A stretch of 64,000 nt of DNA from Lachnospiraceae bacterium (GTDB lineage: Bacteria; Bacillota; Clostridia; Lachnospirales; Lachnospiraceae): the NCBI GenBank assembly GCA_024699325.1, contig JAILPS010000055.1:1-64000 (forward strand). Reading direction: 5' to 3'. Shown piece by piece: positions 7,519-17,943 of the stretch (within the stretch, counting starts at the first letter, position 1; every line of letters starts with the position of its first letter). Made by a program: the position numbers and the translations under genes. The notes beneath the pieces were generated by a model that ran no database searches, was not told the DNA's origin, and worked only from the letters and a program-made list of their open reading frames with translations.

Positions 7519-8697
7519 TCAATCATCTATGCAGCCGTAGACTATGTTTCTGAGTCTCGGCTGAATCTGTGCCTCCATATTTGGATATAGCTGTTGCATG
7601 TAAACTATGGCGAGCTCTCTTGCGGGGTCCGCGAGAACATATGGTCCCGGAAGACCGTTCCAACCGAACTCTCCCACGCTTGACGGGCTTCCGCCTGCCG
7701 CAGGGTCTACCATGGTTCTAACGCCCAGCCCGTAGCTGTAGCCCTTAAGTGTCTCCCAGTCGTAGTCGGCCTTCTGCGCATCATTTAGATGGTCTCTTCT
7801 CATAAGGTCAACCGTGGCAGAGCCTAAGATTCTGACGCCCTCGGGGCTTGTTCCGCGGTTTGCAAGCATTTTTGCAAACTTTCCATAGTCCTCAAGAGTT
7901 GTGATAAGTCCCGCGCCGCCGCTCTCAAACACATGCCCTGTGTAGAGTGGTCTGTCGCTCTCGCCGTAGAGCCTGTAGCTCTTCTCCTGCTCGTTGTACT
8001 CCCAGAAGTCGCTAAGGCGCTCCCTCTTCCCGTCAGGGATATGGAAAAATGTGTCCTTCATCCCCAGTGGCTCAAATATATTCTTCTCAAGGTATTCGCC
8101 GAAGCTCATGCCTGACCACACCTCGATAAGCGCTCCCACAACATCCATGCAGTAGCTGTAGTTCCAGTGGCTTCCGGGCTCAAACATGAGCGGGGACTTC
8201 GCTATCGCGTCGGCAAACTGTCTGGTGGTGTAGTTGTCCTGCGTGTCCTTAGACAGCTGCTCGGTTATCCTGCTGGTCTCAATCTCCGCCGGATGGAAGC
8301 ATCCGCCGTATGTGAGCCCCGCCGTCATGGTGAGCATCTGCTCGATGGTCATGTTGCCCACAACAGGTGGGTTATACCAGCCGTAGGCGCCGCTGGACTT
8401 AAGTCTGGCGACCTTGCCGCCCCAGAACGCCGGGAGATATCTTCCGACCTCCTCGTGGAGTAAATATTTGCCCTGCTCAAACAGCTGCATGGCCGCAACC
8501 GCAGTCACGGGCTTACTCATGGAGTAGATGCGAAACAGTGTGTCGTCATCCACCCTCCTGCCGTCTTCCTTCATTATGCCCACGTGCTTCTTGTACACCT
8601 GTGCGCCGTGGTGATACACGGCCACTGAAGCGCCCTTCACGTGATAGTTATCTTCGAGACCCTCCATAAATGTGGTCACTTTGCTAAAATCAGCCAT
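7519..8697 (-). CDS. Serine hydrolase, beta-lactamase/transpeptidase (class C) superfamily
   Basis: A 392-residue member of the AmpC/esterase family. The SxxK motif is S59-M-S-K62 in FRIYSMSKPVTAVAAM, with a YSY motif near 177-179 (HWNYSYCMDVVG) and EMLTMTAGL-type loop residues (IEQMLTMTAGLTYG). There is no signal peptide, so it is probably a cytoplasmic esterase/peptidase rather than a secreted beta-lactamase. The C-terminal GEFGWNGLPGPYVLADP segment is typical of these hydrolases. It lies one base from the FAD oxidoreductase, suggesting one transcript. The substrate is unknown. Confidence 0.85.
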   Translation of the reverse strand: MADFSKVTTFMEGLEDNYHVKGASVAVYHHGAQVYKKHVGIMKEDGRRVDDDTLFRIYSMSKPVTAVAAMQLFEQGKYLLHEEVGRYLPAFWGGKVARLKSSGAYGWYNPPVVGNMTIEQMLTMTAGLTYGGCFHPAEIETSRITEQLSKDTQDNYTTRQFADAIAKSPLMFEPGSHWNYSYCMDVVGALIEVWSGMSFGEYLEKNIFEPLGMKDTFFHIPDGKRERLSDFWEYNEQEKSYRLYGESDRPLYTGHVFESGGAGLITTLEDYGKFAKMLANRGTSPEGVRILGSATVDLMRRDHLNDAQKADYDWETLKGYSYGLGVRTMVDPAAGGSPSSVGEFGWNGLPGPYVLADPARELAIVYMQQLYPNMEAQIQPRLRNIVYGCIDD

Positions 8698-8698
8698 A

Positions 8699-10258
8699 TT
8701 ATTTACTCTCGTGATATTCCTTCTCGGTGTTTACATTCCAAATATCGTCCTTGGTAACATTCTTGCCCCTGATAACATCTGCGGCCCTCATGGCAGTGAG
8801 CATGGAGTGGTCCATATTGTTATATCTGTGCTGTCCGTTACGACCGATACAGTAAATATTGTCCAGACCATTGACATAGTCAATAATCTTATCGATGTCC
8901 TTATATGTGTCAAAGTAGGCAGGATATGCCTTCTTGACGCGCTCCTTGTGGAAGCCCTTAATAACGCCCTTGTCGATGACGCCCATCTTCCTGAGCTCTC
9001 TTGAGGCGAGCTTGCAGCTCTCTCTGTCGGACATATTCCAGAAGTCGTCGCCCTCTGCGCAGAAGTACTCCAGACCAATCCACACGGTGTTGTCAGGATC
9101 TGCCACCATGTACGGTGACCAGTTGTTAAATATCTGAATTCTTCCAAGCTTAACGCCCTTGTCCTGAACATAGATCCAGTTGTCTGGAACGATATTGCCC
9201 AGAGTCTTAACCTTCGTCTCGTTCTTAAGCTCTAATCTGTCAACTAAGAGTCCCATGGTCACGAAGTCTCTGTAAGGAAGTCCGGCCGCAGCCTCCTTAA
9301 CCTCCTCTGAAGGCTCGTCGCCCTTCATGGACAGGATGAGATCCTTAAGCGGCATGCTGGATAAGAAGATGTCAGCCTTCACAGTCTGGCTGCCCTTAGG
9401 TCCGTCGCACTCCACGCTCACGATCTTGCCCTTCTTGACATTCACGCCTGTGACCTTCATGTTCTTCACAATCTTGGCGCCTAAGCTCTCAGCCTTCTTG
9501 GCGGTTAACTCCCACATCTGGCCGGGACCATATTTAGGATACCAGAACTGCTCGATGAGGGAGGTCTCCACATGGCTTCCGTCCTTCTTGCCAAACAGCT
9601 TCTGGATCATGTCCTTGAGAACTGCCATGATGGACAGGCCCTTGACGCGCTGTGCGCCCCAGTCCGCGCTGATTTCTCTCGGATGTCTTCCCCAGAGCTT
9701 CTCTGTGTAGCTCTCGAAGAACATGCTGTATAAAACCTTGCCGAATCTGTTGATGTAGAAGTTCTCCAGACAGTCATCCTTTCTCTTGGAAACACATGAG
9801 TAGAGGTAGCTAAAGCCCGCTCTCATGGTTGTGATAAAGCCCATATTCTTGATGGTCTCAAGCTTTAAGCTGATAGGATAGTCAAAGAAATGCTTCTTGT
9901 AATATATACGGCTGACACGGTCTCTGATTAAGCAGACCTCGTCCTCCTTCTCAGGGTCAGGACCGCCCTCAACTAACGGCTTAACTCTTCCAAGCTTCTT
10001 GTCGTCGTATGCGTCAGCGCCCTGAAGCGGCATGATGTCGTTCCAGAATGCATTGACCTCGTCAACCTTGGAGAAGAATCTGTGTCCGCCGATGTCCATG
10101 CGGTTTCCCTTATGGTTTACAGTTCTGGAGATACCGCCGATGCAGTCGCTCTCCTCTAAGATGGTCACCTGAAACTCCTTGTTTCCTCCATCCTTAAGAA
10201 GCTCAACCGCTGCTGTCACGCCCGCAGGGCCAGCTCCTATGATTACTACCTTCTTCAT
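8699..10258 (-). CDS. NAD(P)/FAD-dependent oxidoreductase, UDP-galactopyranose mutase/amine oxidase superfamily
   Basis: A 519-residue flavoprotein. The N-terminal dinucleotide-binding motif is [18 protein letters not shown] (residues 4-21), followed by the FAD motif [22 protein letters not shown] (~42-63). [20 protein letters not shown] and a late [26 protein letters not shown] segment resemble UGM-like flavoproteins of the COG1232 type. Such genes commonly accompany envelope polysaccharide synthesis, consistent with the glycosyltransferase at the left end, but the substrate is not evident. It has its own upstream region with a palindromic operator candidate (10314-10329). Confidence 0.8.
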   Translation of the reverse strand: MKKVVIIGAGPAGVTAAVELLKDGGNKEFQVTILEESDCIGGISRTVNHKGNRMDIGGHRFFSKVDEVNAFWNDIMPLQGADAYDDKKLGRVKPLVEGGPDPEKEDEVCLIRDRVSRIYYKKHFFDYPISLKLETIKNMGFITTMRAGFSYLYSCVSKRKDDCLENFYINRFGKVLYSMFFESYTEKLWGRHPREISADWGAQRVKGLSIMAVLKDMIQKLFGKKDGSHVETSLIEQFWYPKYGPGQMWELTAKKAESLGAKIVKNMKVTGVNVKKGKIVSVECDGPKGSQTVKADIFLSSMPLKDLILSMKGDEPSEEVKEAAAGLPYRDFVTMGLLVDRLELKNETKVKTLGNIVPDNWIYVQDKGVKLGRIQIFNNWSPYMVADPDNTVWIGLEYFCAEGDDFWNMSDRESCKLASRELRKMGVIDKGVIKGFHKERVKKAYPAYFDTYKDIDKIIDYVNGLDNIYCIGRNGQHRYNNMDHSMLTAMRAADVIRGKNVTKDDIWNVNTEKEYHESK

Positions 10259-10313
10259 TCACAAACCTCCATTAAATATTCTTGCCGCCACTGCGGCCTC
10301 ACCTCTATCACGA

Positions 10314-10329
10314 AATGTTTACAAACATT
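10314..10329. promoter_or_regulatory. Palindromic operator candidate upstream of the FAD oxidoreductase
   Basis: AATGTTT-AC-AAACATT is a perfect 7+7 inverted repeat with a 2-base centre. On the minus strand it sits just downstream of a GATAAT -10-like hexamer (10328-10333), about 55 bases before the start codon. That is where a repressor dimer would block transcription. The -35 element is weak and no regulator is identified. Confidence 0.35.
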
Positions 10330-10374
10330 ATCACACTAAATTCAAATCTCGCTATGTAAAACCTCCACATAGAT

Positions 10375-10411
10375 AAAAAACATGTGGCTTCCGGTTAGCG
10401 GATGCCACATG
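10375..10411 (-). terminator. Rho-independent terminator of the two-component operon
   Basis: The hairpin CATGTGGC...GCCACATG (10381-10411) is followed on the minus strand by TTTTTT. It lies about 65 bases after the response regulator stop codon. Confidence 0.88.
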
Positions 10412-10476
10412 CCAGAAATCCTGTATAATTCTAAACCACTACAGTTAAAATGTCAATTGCCACGTTGTGCATAAGC

Positions 10477-11166
10477 CTACAGTTTGAACCTGTAGCCCAC
10501 GCCCCAGATGGTCTCGATGTACTGTGGATTAGAAGTGTCTGCCTCAATCTTCTCACGAATCTTCTTGATGTGAACTGTGACTGTGGCAATATCGCCCAGA
10601 CTCTCCATGTTCCAGATCTCCCTGAAGAGCTCCTCCTTCGTATAAACGTGGTTAGGATTCTGAGCTAAGAATGTGAGAAGGTCGAATTCCTTCGTGGTGA
10701 ACTGCTTCTCCTCGCCGTTTAAGAACACTCTTCTCGCGGTCTTGTCGATCTTCAGACCTCTGATCTCGATGATGGTATTCTTAGGTGTTGCGCCTCCCAC
10801 CAACCTCTCGTATCTTCCAAGATGCGCCTTCACTCTGGCAACCAGCTCGCTAGGGCTAAACGGCTTCGTGATGTAGTCGTCAGCGCCCAGGCCCAGACCT
10901 CTGATCTTGTCGATGTCGTCCTTCTTGGCTGAAACCATGAGGATTGGCATCTCCTTGGTCTCGCGGATCTTCTTGCAGACCTCAAAGCCGTCCATTCCAG
11001 GCATCATGATGTCTAAGATCACCATGTCAAAATCCTCACCAAGCGCTCTTTTAAGTCCCGCTGTTCCGTTGTTTTCGATAACCACCTCAAAATCTGAGAG
11101 CTCTAAATAGTCCTTCTCAATCTCTGCAATCGAATTCTCGTCCTCAACAATTAAAATTCTGCTCAT
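10477..11166 (-). CDS. OmpR-family response regulator
   Basis: A 229-residue regulator. The receiver domain (~1-115) has the acidic pair DE (residues 9-10), the phospho-acceptor Asp in MVILDIMMPGMDG (~residue 53) and the KPF switch Lys (ADDYITKPFSPSEL). The C-terminal winged helix (~130-229) has FTTKEFDLLTFLAQNPNHVYTKEEL and the ending IETIWGVGYRFKL. An upstream in-frame ATG (11170-11172) leaves only three bases after GGAGG, whereas ATG 11164-11166 (MSRILIVEDE) has normal spacing, so the later start is chosen. It overlaps the histidine kinase gene by about 20 bases. The target genes are unknown. Confidence 0.93.
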   Translation of the reverse strand: MSRILIVEDENSIAEIEKDYLELSDFEVVIENNGTAGLKRALGEDFDMVILDIMMPGMDGFEVCKKIRETKEMPILMVSAKKDDIDKIRGLGLGADDYITKPFSPSELVARVKAHLGRYERLVGGATPKNTIIEIRGLKIDKTARRVFLNGEEKQFTTKEFDLLTFLAQNPNHVYTKEELFREIWNMESLGDIATVTVHIKKIREKIEADTSNPQYIETIWGVGYRFKL

Positions 11167-12646
11167 CCCCATTTACCTCCGGTTCTATATATTTGTTAAG
11201 CTCTATATGAATGACCGTTCCGGCGTGCAGCGTGCTCTTCGCGCTTATCGTTCCACCGTGGTCCTCCACTATTTTTTTGACTATGGCGAGGCCTATTCCG
11301 CTTCCACCTGTGGATGCGCGGCTTGCGTCCGCCCTGTAGAACCTGTCAAAAACATACGGCAGATCCTTCTCGTCTATTCCAACTCCGTTGTCCTCCTCGT
11401 CGATCAACACCTTCGTGTCCGTCTCGCCGATGCGGATGTTTATGCGCCCTTTCTCCTTGGTCTTGTCCATGTATTTAACAGAATTGCCCACAATATTGTT
11501 GATAACCCTGTTAAACTGTTCAGGATCCGCCAGGATATGCACATCGCCCTTCAGGTAGTTAAAGAAGCCAAACTCTATTCCCCTGGCCTCTAAATCCTGC
11601 CTGATATCGTAGGCGCAGTCGTCAAAATAATCATTCACGGATATGTCCATGAAGTTATATGGTATCTTGTTTGTGTCGATCTTGGAGTACAGCGACAGCT
11701 CATCTATGAGCCTCGTCATATCATTTACCTTCGTGGAAATGATGTGAATGTACTTCTGCTGCTTCTCAGGTGTGTTCGCCACGCCGTCCTGCAGCCCCTC
11801 GACATAGCCCTTGATGCTGGTGAGCGGTGTCTTAAGGTCGTGGGAGATGTTGCTGATTAGCTGCCTGCTCTCCTCGTCGTACGCAACCTTCTCCTCCGCG
11901 GACTGTTTAAGCCTCTTTCTCATGTCGTCAAAATCCGCAGCCAACTGTCCCATCTCATCATTTCTGATCTCTATGTCGAAGTCGAGATGTCCGTCCTTAA
12001 TATTCTGTGCGGCAACGCGGAGCGCCCCAATCGGCTGAATGATGGAGCTGTATATCCAGTAGACCAGAACCGTCGCCGTCAGAAGTAATATGATGACAAC
12101 CACAATCGCAATGCTTATCATGATCCTTCTGACCTCAGGAATCACATCGTTGGTCTCCGTGAACACGAATATCTTCGCCTCTGAGCCGTCCGAATATGTG
12201 ACCGGCACCACGCTGTATATCTGCCCGTATTTCTCCAGAAATTCATAATCCGTCATGTCATCGTAGAGCACTGCGCGGTTGATAACATCTATTCCAGTCT
12301 GGCTGGTGCCGATGAAGGTATACTCCCCAAACTGCCTGATGACAATATACGAATTCTTGCCCTCTAAGTCGTTATTAAGCTTCTTGACCCAATCCATGTC
12401 TCTGAACATGTCCGGGTCATTCTTCACCTCTTCCCTAACCTGCTCATCCACCATGTGGTTCAGCTTATTCAGAAGTCCAAATGAAGAGTTGATATAATCA
12501 CACACATTGCTGGTCTCGATGCCGTAGGATTCGTTGAGCATCATGAGCTGTGGAATAATTACCGCCGATCCGATAATCGCCGCAAACAGAAGCGGCAGAA
12601 GGGTCGTCAGCAGAAATGATATTATTAATCTTGTCTTTAATTTCAC
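11144..12646 (-). CDS. Membrane sensor histidine kinase
   Basis: About 500 residues. A first transmembrane helix (LIISFLLTTLLPLLFAAIIG) is followed by an extracytoplasmic sensor domain, a second helix (ISIAIVVVIILLLTATVLVYWIY), HAMP, and a HisKA domain with ISNISHDLKTPLTSIKGYVEG. The HATPase domain has N (NNIVGNSVKYMDK), G1 (DNGVGIDEKDLPYVFDRF) and G2 (GGSGIGLAIVKKI) boxes. I place the start at GTG 12644-12646 (VKLKTRL), which has AAGGGGG eight bases upstream. The longer ATG at 12688 would lie only about 5 bases downstream of the predicted transcription start. It is translationally coupled to the response regulator. The stimulus is unknown. Confidence 0.9.
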   Translation of the reverse strand: MKLKTRLIISFLLTTLLPLLFAAIIGSAVIIPQLMMLNESYGIETSNVCDYINSSFGLLNKLNHMVDEQVREEVKNDPDMFRDMDWVKKLNNDLEGKNSYIVIRQFGEYTFIGTSQTGIDVINRAVLYDDMTDYEFLEKYGQIYSVVPVTYSDGSEAKIFVFTETNDVIPEVRRIMISIAIVVVIILLLTATVLVYWIYSSIIQPIGALRVAAQNIKDGHLDFDIEIRNDEMGQLAADFDDMRKRLKQSAEEKVAYDEESRQLISNISHDLKTPLTSIKGYVEGLQDGVANTPEKQQKYIHIISTKVNDMTRLIDELSLYSKIDTNKIPYNFMDISVNDYFDDCAYDIRQDLEARGIEFGFFNYLKGDVHILADPEQFNRVINNIVGNSVKYMDKTKEKGRINIRIGETDTKVLIDEEDNGVGIDEKDLPYVFDRFYRADASRASTGGSGIGLAIVKKIVEDHGGTISAKSTLHAGTVIHIELNKYIEPEVNGDEQNFNC

Positions 12647-12700
12647 GCTTTTACCCCCTTTTACGTCTCCAAAACCGCCTAAGCGCATATATACGTTCCT

Positions 12701-12709
12701 ATTATAGCA
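12701..12709 (-). promoter_or_regulatory. Extended -10 promoter of the two-component operon
   Basis: The minus strand reads TGCTATAAT, a perfect extended -10 (TGnTATAAT) without a good -35. The implied start near 12694 gives a ~48-base leader to the GTG start of the kinase. Confidence 0.6.
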
Positions 12710-12774
12710 TATATTTCTATTTTGTAGTATAAAATTTGGAGTTTAGGGATAAATAATTTATAAAGTGGGGGACA

Positions 12775-12808
12775 CAAAAAAACTCCCGCAGGAAAACCCT
12801 GCGGGAGT
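12775..12808 (-). terminator. Terminator of gdhA
   Basis: The hairpin ACTCCCGCAGG-GTTTT-CCTGCGGGAGT (minus strand; plus 12782-12808) is followed by seven T residues. It lies 26 bases after the gdhA stop. Confidence 0.93.
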
Positions 12809-12833
12809 GAGTTAACTATTGACTTATCAGAGA

Positions 12834-14351
<1,518 letters not shown>

Positions 14352-14368
14352 GCGTTAATTTGCAGAAT

Positions 14369-15166
14369 TTAGTGCGTCAGTTCATAGTAAAATAAGTACT
14401 GTTGCACAATTCCCGCGCACCCCTTATACCTCTCAAAATCAAAGCCCTCGGGGTAGTGTTTTGCCAGAAGCTGTTTTACATGCGTGTCCACCGGAAATGC
14501 ATCAATGTGGTGCAGTCCGAAGAGGCAGATGCAGTTGGCGACCTTGCGCCCTATGCCTGTGTAGCCCATAAGTGAGCTCATGGCATCCTCATAGCTCATG
14601 GTCTTAAGCGCTTCAATCTGCGAATAGTTTTCCGCTGCCGCCTGAAACATTTTCAGAAGGTACTGATCCCTGTAGCCAAAGCCGAAGCTTCTGTCTAGGA
14701 ACACTTCGCTTCTGCCCTCGTAAGGCGCTGGAAATGCCTTCCTTGCGCTTCCAGGTATCTCGCGCCCGCAGGCCGTGCACAACATTTCCACGCTGTTTGT
14801 GATGCGCTTAATATTGTTATTCTGTGAGATCATAAATGTGATTATCATCTCCCAGAGCTCCTGGTTTAGTATCCTGATGCCGCTTCCCTGGTTGAAGCTC
14901 TCCATCAGATGCTCATCGCCGGAGGTCATGATTAGCTCCTCCACATGGCCGTAGTCCGTGTCCAGGTCGAAGTAGTGATGCCAGACATTCTCCCACTCCC
15001 TCTCGTCACAGCTAAGCGTGAACAAATCGCCATTTTGCGTTATGTCAAGGCTTCTTCCATAGGCGACTATGTTGTAGGTGTCATCGGATATGCACCTCCA
15101 CCTGAAGCACTGTCCGCTCATGGCGGTCTGTCTCAAATCCAGGTGATCTATATGTTTAGTAATCAT
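14369..15166 (-). CDS. OGG1-type 8-oxoguanine DNA glycosylase/lyase
   Basis: A 265-residue HhH-GPD glycosylase. The helix-hairpin-helix has GYTGIGRKVANCICLFGL with the catalytic Lys208, and the Gly/Pro-Asp loop has AFPVDTHVK with Asp227. The N-terminal SGQCFRW motif (~17-23) is the OGG1 counterpart of GQxFRW, and SQNNNIKRI (~114-122) is the conserved Asn-rich segment. The family excises 8-oxoguanine and cleaves the abasic site. It lies two bases from the TraX-like gene (end 15166, next stop 15168), pointing to co-transcription with argC and traX-like genes despite unrelated roles. Confidence 0.88.
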   Translation of the reverse strand: MITKHIDHLDLRQTAMSGQCFRWRCISDDTYNIVAYGRSLDITQNGDLFTLSCDEREWENVWHHYFDLDTDYGHVEELIMTSGDEHLMESFNQGSGIRILNQELWEMIITFMISQNNNIKRITNSVEMLCTACGREIPGSARKAFPAPYEGRSEVFLDRSFGFGYRDQYLLKMFQAAAENYSQIEALKTMSYEDAMSSLMGYTGIGRKVANCICLFGLHHIDAFPVDTHVKQLLAKHYPEGFDFERYKGCAGIVQQYLFYYELTH

Positions 15167-15167
15167 C

Positions 15168-15938
15168 TCAAATCATTATGTATCCCATGAAAAATGCCGC
15201 CGCAAATATGAGAAGCAGATGCACGGGATAGAACAGGTAACCAACCCACTTGTTCTGTTTGCCCCTCTCGCCGTTGTAGGCGACAAGCGCGAGCAGTGAG
15301 AACAGACATGGTATCTCGCCGATGTTCCGGGTCGGAAGGAACAGCGTCACGCACATGATGAACACGCCCAGATAGCGGTTCTCCCTAAGATAATACATGA
15401 CAGCTATGGCAACAACACCCCAGCCGCCGTAGTCACATCTGAGCACATACTCTCCGATGGCATAAAACACTGCCACGATAAAAATGTTAATGCCGCCTCT
15501 GACCAGCAGAAATGATGGCCTGTCGCTCAAACCTTCCGTCATCTTATCCACATAATCCATGGCAGCCATGGCGATAATTCCCAAAAGCAGGGTGAATAAG
15601 ACATTCTGTCCGTAGAACTCTATGAACTGTCCGCTTGCAAGCTGCACATCATTTAGCATGAATAAGAGGTCGAAAGGTATCTCGCTTATCAGGGCGAATA
15701 CTAAAAGTCTTGCGCCGTATCTGACCTTGCTCTTAGTCTTCGTGTAACCCTCAACCAGCAGAAATATGAATATCGGAAATGCTATTCTTCCGATGAATCT
15801 CATGGCTATATATATGAACTGAAGGTTCTCGGGAAGTCCCATTCTAGCCACAAATCCAGCTCCGACATGGTCTATGAACATGGTCGCAAACGCGATGTAT
15901 TTAAGCGCCGCGCCGCTTAGAGTCTTCCTCTCCATCAT
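15168..15938 (-). CDS. TraX-like membrane protein
   Basis: A 256-residue protein with about eight hydrophobic helices. It opens with LSGAALKYIAFATMFIDHVGAG and FIGRIAFPIFIFLLVEGYTKTK, signatures of the TraX family. TraX acetylates F-pilin, but chromosomal TraX-like proteins in Firmicutes probably acetylate or modify other envelope molecules. No conjugation genes are nearby. Its ATG overlaps the argC stop (CTATGATGG), so the two are coupled. Confidence 0.82.
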   Translation of the reverse strand: MMERKTLSGAALKYIAFATMFIDHVGAGFVARMGLPENLQFIYIAMRFIGRIAFPIFIFLLVEGYTKTKSKVRYGARLLVFALISEIPFDLLFMLNDVQLASGQFIEFYGQNVLFTLLLGIIAMAAMDYVDKMTEGLSDRPSFLLVRGGINIFIVAVFYAIGEYVLRCDYGGWGVVAIAVMYYLRENRYLGVFIMCVTLFLPTRNIGEIPCLFSLLALVAYNGERGKQNKWVGYLFYPVHLLLIFAAAFFMGYIMI

Positions 15939-16882
15939 AGGTTGAGTCCCTTGTCAGGCTCACAGCCGATAGCGATGTTGAAGCACTCTATGGCAGCTCC
16001 TGACGCGCCCTTTCCCAGGTTGTCGAATCTGGAAGAAACCACAATTCTGTCCTCGTTGCCTGTGACGAATATCTGTATTCCGTCCCAGCCTGAGCAGTTG
16101 TTGCTTCCGAGGAAGTTTCTGGTCTCAGCCTCTGAGCCAAATGGCATAACCTTAACAAACTTCTGACCCTTAAAAAACTCTGCGTAGTATTCGCGCAGGC
16201 TCTCAGGCGTGTGCTTGATCTGTAAAAGATCTGTATATATAGGAAGACTCACAAGCATTCCGCTGTAGTAGTCAGCTACTATAGGGGAGAACAGTGGCTC
16301 CCTTGTAAGTCCTGTGATTGCCTTCATTTCCTTCAGATGCTTGTGCTTCTGTGTGAGGGCGTACTGTCTTGGTGAGTCAAGCTCTGACTCTCTCTCCTCG
16401 CCGTCGTACTCCGCGATCATCTTCTTGCCGCCGCCGCTGTAGCCTGACACTGCAAATGATGACACAGGATAGTCCTTAGCCATGATGCCGCCGGCAATCA
16501 GAGGATACACATCCGTGATAAATCCTGTGGCGTAGCAGCCTGGAACCGCAATGCGGTTGCTCTTAGCAATCGCCTCTCTGTGTGCAGGAGACAGTTCAGG
16601 GTAGCCGTAAGCCCAGCCCGGAACAGTTCTGTGTGCGGTTGATGCATCTATAATCTTCACATGATCGTTGTCCACAAGCGACACAGCCTCGATGGCCGCA
16701 GCGTCAGGCAGACATAAAAATGTGACATCTGACTCGTTGATATACTTCTTAATCTCTGCAGGGTCCTTGCGAAGCTCGCTCGGAATCCTTAAAAGCTCGA
16801 TATCGTCGCGGTTCTCAATTCTCTCGAATATTCGAAGACCCGTAGTTCCCTCGCTGCCGTCAATAAATACCTTAATTTTCAT
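15935..16882 (-). CDS. argC: N-acetyl-gamma-glutamyl-phosphate reductase (short type)
   Basis: A 315-residue enzyme of arginine synthesis that reduces N-acetylglutamyl phosphate to the semialdehyde with NADPH. The Rossmann start is KVFIDGSEGTTGLRIFERI. The catalytic Cys lies in IAVPGCYATGFI (~110-121), and SGYSGGGKKMIAEYD is the conserved Gly-rich loop. Length and the IDGSEGTTG start identify the type-2 (shorter) ArgC. No other arg genes are in the window. It has its own promoter. Confidence 0.94.
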   Translation of the reverse strand: MKIKVFIDGSEGTTGLRIFERIENRDDIELLRIPSELRKDPAEIKKYINESDVTFLCLPDAAAIEAVSLVDNDHVKIIDASTAHRTVPGWAYGYPELSPAHREAIAKSNRIAVPGCYATGFITDVYPLIAGGIMAKDYPVSSFAVSGYSGGGKKMIAEYDGEERESELDSPRQYALTQKHKHLKEMKAITGLTREPLFSPIVADYYSGMLVSLPIYTDLLQIKHTPESLREYYAEFFKGQKFVKVMPFGSEAETRNFLGSNNCSGWDGIQIFVTGNEDRIVVSSRFDNLGKGASGAAIECFNIAIGCEPDKGLNL

Positions 16883-16928
16883 ATCCCAATCTCCATATGT
16901 TTTGTATCGGAAGAACCGACCATTTCAC

Positions 16929-16957
16929 ATAATAGATTATTTTCCCCGTAATATCAA
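16929..16957 (-). promoter_or_regulatory. Promoter of argC
   Basis: TTGATA (16952-16957), 17-base spacer, TATTAT (16929-16934) on the minus strand. It overlaps the last codons of the upstream dus gene. Confidence 0.55.
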
Positions 16958-17916
16958 GGGTTTGCGATATAATCTCTCAGACTTAAATCGCCGCACACAA
17001 GCTCACCGTTTTCAAAAATCTCCAAAACAGCCGCGCGGTAGTCGCTAAGTCTGGTTGACTTTTTAAGTTTCTTAAGCGGCTTATCCACCCCTGCAAATGC
17101 TTCGCCAAGGTGCGCCCACAGATCCTTCATCTTAAACAGGAGATGACTCTCACCGCTAAGCTCCGAGCCGTACCTGTCAAGAAGCGCATCGTGAAATGCT
17201 CTAAGCCTCGTTCTGTCAGGCTCCTGCCCGGTTTTAAGAGATGCTATAAACCATGGCCTTCTAAGCTCCTCGCGCCCTATCATGACGCCGGATATGTTGG
17301 GAAACATTTCGCACACATAGTCGTAATCGGCCCTGCTTCTTATCTCACCGTTATACACAAGCGGAATGTCCGTGTGCTCACAGGCGTATTTAAAAGCCTC
17401 CATATGTATGGGACCCTTATAGAAATCCTTCCTGGTTCTGGGGTGAACTGTAAGCTCACTCACAGGATAGGAGTTAATAATCTGCATTATCCATTCCCAG
17501 TTTTCATAAGTGTCCATGCCAATTCTGGTTTTGATTGACACGGGAATGGGACACTTCTCATATATGCCACATAACAGTCTGTCCAGCTCGTCAGGGTTTT
17601 CAAGAGCCCCGGCGCCCCTCCTCTTGGATGTGACCGTCCCCGACGGACATCCCAGGTTCAGATTAACGTGGTCACAGCCGAAATCCATAAGTCTTGAAAC
17701 CGCCTCCATAAACTGGTCGGCGTTGTTTGACATAACCTGAGGTGTAAGCCTCAGTCTGTTGTTCTCAGGCTTAAGGTCCTCGATTTCCTTATTGTTCAGG
17801 TTTCCTGAGCCTATAAATGGCGCGAAATAACCGTCAGCGCCGGGAAAAAACTCCTCAAGAGCGCTTCTATATATATGTCCGCCTATCCCCTCAATGGGAG
17901 CCATGTATATTTTCAT
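16954..17916 (-). CDS. tRNA-dihydrouridine synthase
   Basis: A 320-residue flavin enzyme. It has MAPIEGIGGHIYRSALEEF at the N-terminus, a substrate/FMN loop with the catalytic Cys in CDHVNLNLGCPSGTVTSKRRGAGAL (~82-106), then SIKTRIGMD and LTVHPRTRKDFYKG. VYNGEIRSRADY and GVMIGREELRRPW complete the barrel, which is followed by a C-terminal helical domain. It reduces uridines in tRNA D-arm positions. The subgroup (DusA/B/C) is not decided. It lies 27 bases after the ANTAR gene. Confidence 0.92.
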   Translation of the reverse strand: MKIYMAPIEGIGGHIYRSALEEFFPGADGYFAPFIGSGNLNNKEIEDLKPENNRLRLTPQVMSNNADQFMEAVSRLMDFGCDHVNLNLGCPSGTVTSKRRGAGALENPDELDRLLCGIYEKCPIPVSIKTRIGMDTYENWEWIMQIINSYPVSELTVHPRTRKDFYKGPIHMEAFKYACEHTDIPLVYNGEIRSRADYDYVCEMFPNISGVMIGREELRRPWFIASLKTGQEPDRTRLRAFHDALLDRYGSELSGESHLLFKMKDLWAHLGEAFAGVDKPLKKLKKSTRLSDYRAAVLEIFENGELVCGDLSLRDYIANP

Positions 17917-17943
17917 CTTAAACCCTCAATATGATTCAGCCCA

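Noticed and set aside
15168-15938. Conjugative element suggested by the TraX-like gene
   Set aside because: No relaxase, type IV secretion, integrase or att-like sequence nearby. Chromosomal TraX-like proteins are common in Firmicutes.
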